Assembly (NCBI GenBank): GCA_007133255.1
Contig: SLMY01000066.1
Span: 1 to 8,779, forward strand
Length of the DNA: 8,779 nt
From: Clostridiales bacterium
Lineage (GTDB): Bacteria; Bacillota; Clostridia; Saccharofermentanales; UBA5734
Direction: 5' to 3'
Shown: positions 1 to 6,880 of the stretch, piece after piece
Position numbering within the stretch: position 1 is the stretch's first letter
How the letters are laid out: each line of letters starts with the position of its first letter
Notes under the pieces: generated by a model
Databases searched by the model: none
Seen by the model: the letters and a program-made list of their open reading frames with translations, nothing else
Told to the model about the DNA's origin: nothing
Translations under genes and position numbers: made by a program

Positions 1-2838
1 ACCATATACGCGGAAGGACAAAGACGATACGTCGAGTCCCTTTCTTCTTACGCGCGGCAATTTCTGGGACAGATGGAAAAGCCCGATGTAGACCATATAG
101 AAGGCTTGTCACCGGCCATCTCAATTGATCAGAAAACAACCAGCAAGAATCCGCGGTCAACCGTAGGCACAGTCACTGAGATTTATGATTACCTGCGTCT
201 TCTCTTTGCCAGGATTGGTACGCCGCATTGTCCGCGATGCGGACAGGTTATAGAAAGGCAAACGGTAGACCAGATGATTGATCATCTGGAAACATTTGCT
301 GAAGGCAGCCGGATGATTATCATGTCACCGGTCGTGCGCGGCCGCAAGGGTGAGTTCGTTAAGCTGTTCAATGATTTTCGCAAGGCGGGCTATGCGCGCG
401 TTCGTGTGAATGGTGATTATTATGAACTGGACGAAGATATTAATTTAGACCGAAATCGCAAACACACCATAGAGGTTGTCATCGATCGGCTGGTAAACAG
501 GCCTGGTATCAGAAGGCGTCTGGCTGACTCTGCCGAAGCGGCGCTGCATCTGGCCAGCGGACTGATGCTGGTATCGGTTCAGCCACCGGATCTGGACAGG
601 GAAGAGGAGATCACTGAAACGACTTTTTCGGAAAATTTTGCCTGCCATCAGTGCAATATCAGCCTGGAAGAAGTGACGCCCCGTCTGTTCTCTTTCAATA
701 ATCCATATGGTGCCTGTCCGGAATGCAGCGGTCTGGGCCAGATGACCCATATAGATCCGGAACTCGTCGTCTTCGACCACAGGCTTTCGCTTAATAACGG
801 CGCGATTCGTGCCGGCGGCTGGAATTTCGGGGACCGGGGCAGCTGGGCCCGTGCCTTTATAGAAGCTCTGGCAAAACGTTATCGTTTCAGCCTGGACAAG
901 TCCTTTGACACGCTGCCGCAAAGCATTCAGCAGATGATCCTGTTTGGCAATGACGGTGAGGTCCTCAGTATTGATACAACCAACAGCAAGTATAATCGCG
1001 GCAGCACCTACAGAAGTGACTGGATTGGCGTTGTACCCAGCCTGGAGAAAAGATACCGCGAAACAAGCTCCGATGATATGAAAGCCTATTATGAGCAGTA
1101 TATGTCGGTGACCCCTTGCCCTGTCTGTCACGGCGCGCGGCTGAAACCGGAAAGTCTGGCCGTTCATGTGGGTGATCTTAATATCAGTGAACTTACGAGT
1201 CTGCCAATCCGCCAGGCCAGTGATGTACTCAAATCTCTGGCGCTTTCGCCTCGCCAGGCGAAAATCGCCGCTCAGATTCAAAAAGAACTGAATGCCAGGC
1301 TTGGTTTCCTGATTGATGTAGGTCTAGACTATATGACGCTGGCTCGTGCTTCGGCCACTCTTTCCGGCGGTGAGGCGCAGCGGATCCGTTTGGCTACACA
1401 AATAGGATCGGGGCTGATGGGTGTGCTGTATATCCTTGATGAACCCAGCATTGGCCTGCATCAGCGTGATAACGCCAGATTACTGGGGACACTCAAACGC
1501 CTTCGTGATCTTGGCAACACCGTGATGGTTGTAGAGCACGATGAGGAAACCATGCATGAAGCCGATTTTATCGTTGACATGGGCCCGGGTGCCGGTGAGC
1601 ACGGAGGCGAGATTGTCGCCTGTGGTACAGCCGAAGACATTATGGCAAACAGCCGTTCCATTACCGGACAGTATTTAAAAGGCTCGCTCAGGATAGAAGT
1701 GCCGCTCCGGCGAAGGTCAGGCAGTCAGCAGTGGCTGCAGGTTAAAGGCGCCAGCGAAAATAATCTAAAGCATATCAATGTAGCGGTACCTCTTGGTGTC
1801 ATGACATGCGTAACAGGTGTGTCAGGATCAGGTAAGAGTTCCCTGGTGAACGGGATTATCCTGAAAAAACTCGCCAGTGAACTCAATGGCGCCAGGCGCT
1901 ATCCCGGTGCTTTCGACACGATAGAAGGCATGGATTATCTCGATAAAGTGATCGCGATCGATCAGTCGCCTATCGGACGGACACCTCGATCGAACCCGGC
2001 TACCTATACAGGTGTTTTTGATTTTATCCGTGAACTGTTTACCCGGACGCAGGATGCCCGTGCCCGCGGCTATAAACCGGGCCGGTTCAGCTTTAATGTC
2101 AAGGGCGGCCGCTGTGAGGCCTGTAAAGGTGACGGTGTGAACCGGATAGAAATGCATTTTCTGCCGGATGTCTATGTCACCTGTGATGTCTGCAAAGGAC
2201 TGCGGTATAACCGGGAAACCCTGGATGTAAAATATAAGGATAAGAGTATCGCTGATGTCCTGAGCATGACAGTAGAAGAAAGTTTGACGTTTTTCGAGAA
2301 TATTCCGCGGATCACACGAAAGCTGCAGACATTATATGATGTGGGTCTGGGTTATATCAGGCTCGGACAGCCGTCAACACAGCTTTCGGGCGGCGAAGCA
2401 CAGCGGGTTAAACTGGCTACAGAGCTGTCACGGCGCGGGACAGGCAAAACTTTTTATATACTGGACGAGCCGACAACCGGTCTTCATGTGGCGGATGTGC
2501 ATAAGCTGGTTGACATTCTTAGCCGATTGACTGAAAATGGTAATACCGTTTTGGTTATAGAGCATAATCTGGATGTAATCAAAACAGCCGATTATATTAT
2601 TGATTTAGGCCCTGAGGGTGGTGAAGCGGGTGGACTGGTTGTCGCGACCGGTACACCGGAACAAGTCGCCTCTGTAGATGCCTCACACACCGGCCGTTAT
2701 CTTCGGCGTGTTCTGAAGCCGGATCTTACTGGATTTGATTTTGCTTCTGCCCAGCCAGATAACGCGGATAATAAAAACAAGAAACTAAAAAGACCGGCAA
2801 GAGCAGGCCGAAAGAGCCAGAAAAAAAGCAGCGCCTGA
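1..2838 (+). CDS. uvrA: UvrABC excinuclease subunit A, 5'-truncated by the window edge
   Basis: UvrA is the cytoplasmic ABC-type ATPase that, as a dimer with UvrB, finds bulky DNA lesions for nucleotide excision repair. The frame is open from base 1, and the first visible residues (TIYAEGQRRYVES) match the family just after the first Walker A. About 43-45 N-terminal residues are therefore outside, and the ATG at 73 is internal. 945 residues are visible. In visible numbering: cysteine pairs C77/C80 and C373/C376; the UvrB-binding region at about 90-190, which separates it from the shorter UvrA2 class; zinc-finger cysteines C215/C218 and C239/C242; ABC signature LSGGEAQR at 454 followed by ILDEPSIGLH; second Walker A GVSGSGKSS at 606-614; C-terminal zinc finger C705/C708/C728/C731; second signature at 795 followed by ILDEPTTGLH. 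All visible motifs are intact. The C-terminus carries a Lys/Arg-rich tail. The Clp gene follows 66 bases downstream. Identification is near certain; uvrB often precedes uvrA in Bacillota but lies outside this window. Confidence 0.98.
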   Translation, partial: TIYAEGQRRYVESLSSYARQFLGQMEKPDVDHIEGLSPAISIDQKTTSKNPRSTVGTVTEIYDYLRLLFARIGTPHCPRCGQVIERQTVDQMIDHLETFAEGSRMIIMSPVVRGRKGEFVKLFNDFRKAGYARVRVNGDYYELDEDINLDRNRKHTIEVVIDRLVNRPGIRRRLADSAEAALHLASGLMLVSVQPPDLDREEEITETTFSENFACHQCNISLEEVTPRLFSFNNPYGACPECSGLGQMTHIDPELVVFDHRLSLNNGAIRAGGWNFGDRGSWARAFIEALAKRYRFSLDKSFDTLPQSIQQMILFGNDGEVLSIDTTNSKYNRGSTYRSDWIGVVPSLEKRYRETSSDDMKAYYEQYMSVTPCPVCHGARLKPESLAVHVGDLNISELTSLPIRQASDVLKSLALSPRQAKIAAQIQKELNARLGFLIDVGLDYMTLARASATLSGGEAQRIRLATQIGSGLMGVLYILDEPSIGLHQRDNARLLGTLKRLRDLGNTVMVVEHDEETMHEADFIVDMGPGAGEHGGEIVACGTAEDIMANSRSITGQYLKGSLRIEVPLRRRSGSQQWLQVKGASENNLKHINVAVPLGVMTCVTGVSGSGKSSLVNGIILKKLASELNGARRYPGAFDTIEGMDYLDKVIAIDQSPIGRTPRSNPATYTGVFDFIRELFTRTQDARARGYKPGRFSFNVKGGRCEACKGDGVNRIEMHFLPDVYVTCDVCKGLRYNRETLDVKYKDKSIADVLSMTVEESLTFFENIPRITRKLQTLYDVGLGYIRLGQPSTQLSGGEAQRVKLATELSRRGTGKTFYILDEPTTGLHVADVHKLVDILSRLTENGNTVLVIEHNLDVIKTADYIIDLGPEGGEAGGLVVATGTPEQVASVDASHTGRYLRRVLKPDLTGFDFASAQPDNADNKNKKLKRPARAGRKSQKKSSA

Positions 2839-2863
2839 CCAACAGTTGGAAAACAGCTGGGAA
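2839..2863. repeat. Short palindrome and imperfect tandem repeat in the uvrA-clp gap
   Basis: CCAAC-A-GTTGG (2839-2849) is a perfect palindrome immediately after the uvrA stop. It overlaps two tandem near-copies, AACAGTTGGAA (2841-2851) and AACAGCTGGGAA (2852-2863). It resembles neither the CtsR heptad nor CIRCE, and there is no U-tract. It may be chance; an operator for the Clp gene is the only functional idea the position suggests. Confidence 0.3.
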
Positions 2864-2886
2864 ACAGACGCTCAGGTTGCTGATAG

Positions 2887-2893
2887 AAAAGGA
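2887..2893 (+). promoter_or_regulatory. Ribosome binding site that decides the Clp ATPase start
   Basis: AAAAGGA lies 11 bases before the ATG at 2905. The same frame also offers a TTG at 2896, but that is only 2 bases from the AGGA core, too close to be used. An in-frame TAG at 2884-2886 rules out anything further upstream. The ATG start also gives the family-like N-terminus MAKCVMCKKN. The spacing is slightly long, so initiation may be moderate. Confidence 0.6.
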
Positions 2894-2904
2894 ATTTGAT
2901 TCTG

Positions 2905-5268
2905 ATGGCAAAATGTGTAATGTGCAAAAAGAACGTAGCTGTTGTTTTTACAACCCGATTTGAGAATGGCCAGCGTATTAGTGAAGGCCTTTGTCTTAAG
3001 TGCGCTTATCGGACCGGACTGGGCGGTATGGATGAACTGTTCACAAAAGCCGGTATAAACGACAGTAATATTGATGAACTGACTGAACGGATGAATAATG
3101 TGATGTCGCATATGGACGGGCAAAGTCCGGAAGCGCTGTTTAAATCACTGATCAGCGGCAGTCTTGATATGGACACGCTGGCGGATATGGCCAGCGAAGA
3201 AGCCGATCAGGATGATGACGATGATGACACTCGAAATGAGCTGCTGCCGGCATCGATCGGCAGTGAATCGGATGAAGTGTCCGAAACGCGGCGAAGCAGC
3301 CGTTCCAATGAAAAAAATGAGCGGCCCAAACCTGAGAAGAGACGTAAATTTCTTGATCAGTTTGGTACAAACCTGACATTGAAAGCCGCCCAGGGTAAAA
3401 TAGACCGGATTATCGGCCGTGATAAAGAGCTGGCGAGAGTGATTCAGATTCTGAACCGGCGGGCAAAAAACAACCCGGTTCTCCTTGGTGAACCTGGCGT
3501 CGGCAAAACCGCGATCGCTGAAGGCCTGGCCGTAAAAATAGACGCGGGTGAAGTGCCGGCCAAATTACTCGATCAGGAAGTTTATCTGCTCGACATGACC
3601 GCTATGGTTGCCGGAACTCAGTTTCGCGGCCAGTTTGAAAGCCGTATGAAAGGGGTCGTCGATGACGCCCGCCGTTCCGGAAACGTGATTCTTGTTATTG
3701 ATGAACTGCATAATATTATGGGTGCCGGCGATGCTGAAGGCGCGATGAACGCGGCTAATATTCTCAAACCGGCACTGGCAAAAGGTGAGATTCGGGTGAT
3801 AGGCTCAACCACACTCGATGAGTATCGCCGCTTCATTGAAAAAGATTCAGCGCTGGAGCGCCGGTTCCAAAAAGTGATTGTTGATGAACCATCCATCGCT
3901 GAGTCTGTGGAGATTCTGAAAGGTATTCGCGATTATTATGAACAGCATCACCATGTAACCTTTGATAACCAGGTGATTGAGCAGGCCGTTAGAATGTCGG
4001 AACGTTATATAACCGACCGCTTTCTGCCCGATAAAGCAATTGATCTGCTCGATGAGGCAGGTTCCAGCGCTAACCTGAAGGATATGACGCTGGTTGAGCT
4101 GAAGAAAAAGCGCGATGCTTATGATGACATGAACCGGGACATGGAAAAAGTGGAAACACAGATCGCCAACAGTCCTGAAGATGTTAATCTATATGAGAAA
4201 CAGGCCGATCTTCGCTCACATCTGCTGCGTGTTGAAAAAGAACTCAAAGATCTGGAACAAGATAACCAGCCGGTTGAGATCAGCGGTGAAGATATTGCCC
4301 GGGTTGTTGAGATGTGGACGGGTATTCCGGTGCAGAGAATCAGTGAGACCGAGTCGGAGAAGCTGCTGCATCTTGAGGAACGTTTGCATGAACGGGTAGT
4401 AGGCCAGGATCAGGCCGTTTCTGCCCTGTCCCGTGCGATTCGCCGGCATCGTGCCGGCTTCGGCAAGCGCCATAAACCCGCTTCGTTTATTTTTGTCGGA
4501 CCGACTGGTGTTGGTAAAACAGAGCTGGTGAAAGCCGTGGCGGAAGCAATGTTTAACAGTGAAGAAGCGCTGGTTCGCATCGACATGTCGGAATTTATGG
4601 AACCGCATACCGTCAGTAAGCTGATTGGATCGCCGCCGGGCTATGTCGGCTACGACGATGGGGGGCAGCTGACCGAAAAGATCCGTCGCAAACCCTATAG
4701 TGTGATTCTGCTTGATGAAATAGAAAAAGCACATGCCGATGTTTTCAACATTCTGCTGCAGATTCTTGATGACGGCCGACTGACAGACAGCCATGGCCGG
4801 ATGGTTAATTTTGAGAATACCATCATCATCATGACTTCAAATGCCGGTACAACTCTGAAGGCCAATACATTTGGTTTCGGCAACGATGGCTATGTAGCGC
4901 TCGAGAGCAGGGTGCAGACGGTGCTCAAAGAAATGTTCCGTCCGGAATTTTTGAACCGGATTGATGAGATTGTTGTCTTCCGTGAGTTGACAGCAGAAGA
5001 AATTCGCAAGATTGTTGATCTGATGCTCACAGAAGTGATCGCTCAGATGAAAGCGAAAGGGCTTGATTTTGTTGTCACTGAGCTGGTCAAGGATCATCTG
5101 GCTGAAAAGGGCTATGATCCCAAATACGGCGCCCGCCCGCTGCGTAAGACCATTCAGCGTCTCCTCGAAGACCCGCTGGCTGACCTGGTCTTGTCGGGCA
5201 AACTAAGCGATAAGTCAGCTATTTCAGCCGATATGAAAGACGGCAAGATTCATTTCGATTTTCTGTAA
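2905..5268 (+). CDS. clpE: ClpE/ClpC-type Clp protease ATP-binding subunit with N-terminal zinc finger
   Basis: This is a two-domain AAA+ (Hsp100) unfoldase of 787 residues, expected to form a cytoplasmic hexamer that feeds substrates to ClpP. Seen in order: a four-cysteine finger (C4/C7 and C30/C33) in place of the ClpC N-domain; an acidic then basic linker (about 97-149, with six Asp in a row); AAA1 with Walker A GEPGVGKT at 195-202, Walker B VILVIDE at 261-267 and arginine-finger region LERRF at 318-322; a short coiled-coil M-domain (about 393-455); AAA2 with Walker A GPTGVGKT at 532-539, Walker B ILLDE at 601-605, sensor-1 region TSNAG and sensor-2 region GARPLRK. FGF at 656-658 sits where ClpP-binding loops carry a G-F type tripeptide, arguing against a ClpB disaggregase. 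It lies 66 bases after uvrA and ends before a strong terminator. I see no CtsR-type heptad repeat or CIRCE element in that gap. Clostridial relatives are often annotated clpC; the zinc finger favours ClpE. No clpP, mcsA or mcsB is in view. Confidence 0.93.
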   Translation: MAKCVMCKKNVAVVFTTRFENGQRISEGLCLKCAYRTGLGGMDELFTKAGINDSNIDELTERMNNVMSHMDGQSPEALFKSLISGSLDMDTLADMASEEADQDDDDDDTRNELLPASIGSESDEVSETRRSSRSNEKNERPKPEKRRKFLDQFGTNLTLKAAQGKIDRIIGRDKELARVIQILNRRAKNNPVLLGEPGVGKTAIAEGLAVKIDAGEVPAKLLDQEVYLLDMTAMVAGTQFRGQFESRMKGVVDDARRSGNVILVIDELHNIMGAGDAEGAMNAANILKPALAKGEIRVIGSTTLDEYRRFIEKDSALERRFQKVIVDEPSIAESVEILKGIRDYYEQHHHVTFDNQVIEQAVRMSERYITDRFLPDKAIDLLDEAGSSANLKDMTLVELKKKRDAYDDMNRDMEKVETQIANSPEDVNLYEKQADLRSHLLRVEKELKDLEQDNQPVEISGEDIARVVEMWTGIPVQRISETESEKLLHLEERLHERVVGQDQAVSALSRAIRRHRAGFGKRHKPASFIFVGPTGVGKTELVKAVAEAMFNSEEALVRIDMSEFMEPHTVSKLIGSPPGYVGYDDGGQLTEKIRRKPYSVILLDEIEKAHADVFNILLQILDDGRLTDSHGRMVNFENTIIIMTSNAGTTLKANTFGFGNDGYVALESRVQTVLKEMFRPEFLNRIDEIVVFRELTAEEIRKIVDLMLTEVIAQMKAKGLDFVVTELVKDHLAEKGYDPKYGARPLRKTIQRLLEDPLADLVLSGKLSDKSAISADMKDGKIHFDFL

Positions 5269-5391
5269 GCGACAGTTGCCGCTGGTGTGTCGGATATCCT
5301 GTCTGGCCACTGCTGCCGGTTATAACGGCTGCGAAACGTGAGAACCCTTCATCTATCCCATAAGCGCCGTTGCTGGCTGGAAAATTTGATT
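5269..5391. other. Non-coding stretch between the clp stop and the terminator
   Basis: No ribosome-site-bearing reading frame is seen. It contains a near-palindrome around GTTATAAC (GCCG before it, GGC after it, one extra G) at about 5316-5330 and a weak CGACA/TGTCG hairpin at 5270-5292 with no U-tract. It would form the 3' untranslated region of the clp transcript up to the terminator at 5392. Confidence 0.5.
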
Positions 5392-5447
5392 AACAAAAGC
5401 ACTTCATCAGACACCGCTGTCGGTATCTGCTGAGGTGCTTTTTTGTT
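5392..5447. terminator. Bidirectional intrinsic terminator between convergent clp and argJ genes
   Basis: A long hairpin has its left arm at 5392-5416, loop CTGT at 5417-5420 and right arm at 5421-5447. AACAAAAGCAC on the left pairs with GTGCTTTTTTGTT on the right, and the inner part continues to CCG/CGG around the loop with a few mismatches. Reading rightward the stem ends in TTTTTTGTT; reading leftward the complement gives GTGCTTTTGTT. Each strand therefore has a U-rich tail. The position between two convergent genes fits a shared terminator. Confidence 0.88.
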
Positions 5448-5521
5448 ATAAGACTACGTATTGGCATAAAACTGTTAAAAGCGTTCGTGCTGTCGATTGA
5501 TTAAGCTGGCTGCCGATTCGC

Positions 5522-6730
5522 TTACGTTCTGTAGCTGCCGTTTATTTTCACATAATCATATGAAAAATCACAGGTCCACATACGGTCCCAAGCGTCGCCT
5601 TCCTTCAGGATGAGACGGATCAGTATCTCCTTTTCCTCCAGGATGGCCTTTGCCCTGGCCTCGTCAAACGCGAGCGCTGTCCCGTTTTCACAGACTTTAA
5701 GCTTGCCGATATAAATGTCGATTCGTTCAGGATCAAATTCAGCACCTGAATAACCGGCCGCGGTCAGAATGCGGCCCCAGTTGGCGTCTTCACCAAAAAG
5801 GGCTGTTTTGACCAGCGGCGACTTGGCAATGGCTGTAACCATTTTGAACGCGTCTTCCTGGCTGCGCAGTCCTTCAGCCCGCACCTCAACCAGTTTGGTC
5901 GCGCCTTCGCCGTCAGCGGCGATCAGTCGGGCCAGTCTGGTGCAGACCATCTCTATCGCTTTTTCCAGTTTATCGGCCTCAGCCGTTTCCTTCTGAATAG
6001 TACCGGCGCCTGACAGGCCATTGGCCATCGCGATCACCATATCACAAACACTCGTTTCACCATCAACCGATACACGGTTGAAAGTACGATTTGTAACCCG
6101 ATTAAGAATAGTGGCTAACAGCGGCTGGCTGACAGCGCAGTCGGTCGCGATAACACCAATCATGGTAGCCATGTTCGGATGGATCATACCCGAACCTTTG
6201 GCCATACCGGCAACCGTCACCATCTGTTCACCTATGGGGAAACGAACAACGGCCTCCTTTGAAATGAGATCGGTTGTTAAAATCGCTTTCTCAGCCATGT
6301 GTCCGGCATCAGTATCACTGCTCAGCTGGCTGACAGCCTTCTCAATCCCGCCGCGAAGCGCCTGCATATTGAGCGGCTGGCCAATAACACCCGTAGACCC
6401 GACCAGGACATTATCAGGCTTGCAGTCAATTTTACTGGCCACCAGCGATGCCAGGGTTTTCGCGTCGGTAACACCCGTTTCACCTACACAGGCATTCGCG
6501 TTACCACTGTTGATAATCAAAACCCGGGCCTGACCCTTCTCAATTCGTTTCATTGTCAGCTGCAAAGAATGGCCCTTGACTCTATTTTTTGTAAAAACGC
6601 CGGCGGCAGAGGCCAGCTTCTCACTGACAATAAGTGCCAGATCCAGCTGATCATTTTTTTTGAGGCCGCAGGCGACGCCGCTTGCTTTAAAACCTTTAAC
6701 CGATGTAATGCTGCCATCAATCCATTGCAT
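5522..6730 (-). CDS. argJ: Glutamate/ornithine N-acetyltransferase ArgJ
   Basis: ArgJ transfers the acetyl group of N2-acetylornithine to glutamate, recycling it in arginine biosynthesis. Bifunctional versions also use acetyl-CoA to make N-acetylglutamate, and sequence alone does not settle which this is. The 402-residue length is normal. Visible motifs: NSGNANACVG (74-83), GSTGVIG (111-117, the oxyanion-hole Thr-Gly at 113-114), and the autocleavage motif KGSGMIHPNMATM. Cleavage is expected between Ala188 and Thr189, freeing Thr189 as nucleophile and giving chains of about 188 and 214 residues. The C-terminus CDFSYDYVKINGSYRT is typical. The start at 6730 is chosen because AGGGGGA lies 7 bases upstream and the family begins near here; the frame stays open to an ATG at 6802, but that extension has no ribosome site and overlaps the promoter. 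No other arg gene is adjacent. It faces the Clp gene and is divergent from the DUF975 gene. Confidence 0.96.
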   Translation of the reverse strand: MQWIDGSITSVKGFKASGVACGLKKNDQLDLALIVSEKLASAAGVFTKNRVKGHSLQLTMKRIEKGQARVLIINSGNANACVGETGVTDAKTLASLVASKIDCKPDNVLVGSTGVIGQPLNMQALRGGIEKAVSQLSSDTDAGHMAEKAILTTDLISKEAVVRFPIGEQMVTVAGMAKGSGMIHPNMATMIGVIATDCAVSQPLLATILNRVTNRTFNRVSVDGETSVCDMVIAMANGLSGAGTIQKETAEADKLEKAIEMVCTRLARLIAADGEGATKLVEVRAEGLRSQEDAFKMVTAIAKSPLVKTALFGEDANWGRILTAAGYSGAEFDPERIDIYIGKLKVCENGTALAFDEARAKAILEEKEILIRLILKEGDAWDRMWTCDFSYDYVKINGSYRT

Positions 6731-6737
6731 ATTATTA

Positions 6738-6744
6738 TCCCCCT
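6738..6744 (-). promoter_or_regulatory. argJ ribosome binding site
   Basis: On the minus strand AGGGGGA stands 7 bases before the ATG at 6730. This supports MQWIDGSI as the true N-terminus rather than the longer open frame starting at 6802. Confidence 0.75.
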
Positions 6745-6761
6745 GCTCTAGTCTTCCCACT

Positions 6762-6790
6762 ATTATAGCCGTGCAGAACATAATCATCAA
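6762..6790 (-). promoter_or_regulatory. Sigma-A-type promoter for argJ
   Basis: On the minus strand TTGATG (6790 to 6785) and a perfect TATAAT (6767 to 6762) are separated by 17 bases. Transcription would begin near 6755, giving a short leader of about 25 bases before argJ. The -35 matches consensus at four of six positions. Confidence 0.72.
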
Positions 6791-6821
6791 TCCAATCGTC
6801 AAAAAGATCGGTCACGAAATA

Positions 6822-6850
6822 AATACAAGCCGGACAAAATCCGGTATAAT
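6822..6850 (+). promoter_or_regulatory. Candidate promoter for the DUF975 gene
   Basis: A perfect TATAAT lies at 6845-6850, 31 bases before the start codon. The best -35 at 17-base spacing is AATACA (6822-6827), which matches only the ACA half of consensus, so an activator may be needed or the promoter may be weak. A CCGGA/TCCGG inverted repeat (6830-6844) fills the spacer right up to the -10. Confidence 0.5.
6830..6844. repeat. Inverted repeat CCGGA-5-TCCGG in the promoter spacer
   Basis: CCGGA at 6830-6834 and TCCGG at 6840-6844 are perfect inverted arms around CAAAA. The repeat sits between the proposed -35 and -10 of the DUF975 gene, where a bound regulator would block RNA polymerase. 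Its function is inferred from position only, and short arms like these can arise by chance. Confidence 0.35.
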
Positions 6851-6866
6851 TAAGAAGAACGTTTTT

Positions 6867-6873
6867 GAGGAGG
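6867..6873 (+). promoter_or_regulatory. Strong ribosome binding site of the DUF975 gene
   Basis: GAGGAGG lies 7 bases before the ATG at 6881, close to the ideal anti-Shine-Dalgarno match and spacing. It fixes the start of the membrane protein. Confidence 0.85.
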
Positions 6874-6880
6874 CTTTTTT

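Noticed and set aside
445..1281. A 278-codon open frame on the minus strand inside uvrA
   Set aside because: It is antisense to strongly conserved UvrA sequence and has no recognisable domain; it is a by-product of codon composition.
2735..2763. TTGATT-17-GATAAC as an internal promoter for the Clp gene
   Set aside because: Both hexamers match consensus at only four of six positions and lie within uvrA coding sequence; too weak to list.
2896..2907. TTG at 2896 as start of the Clp ATPase
   Set aside because: Only 2 bases from the Shine-Dalgarno core; ATG 2905 has workable spacing and the family-like N-terminus.
4216..4794. A 192-codon minus-strand open frame inside the Clp gene
   Set aside because: Antisense to the M-domain and AAA2 region with intact motifs on the plus strand; no family resemblance.
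5270..5292. CGACA/TGTCG hairpin right after the Clp stop as a terminator
   Set aside because: Only 5 base pairs, a 13-base loop and no U-tract; the hairpin at 5392-5447 is far better.
6021..6533. A 170-codon plus-strand open frame opposite argJ
   Set aside because: The minus strand encodes clear ArgJ motifs here; the plus-strand product is composition-driven and unrecognisable.
6731..6802. 24-residue N-terminal extension of ArgJ from ATG 6802
   Set aside because: It overlaps the argJ promoter, has no ribosome site, and homologs begin near the ATG at 6730.
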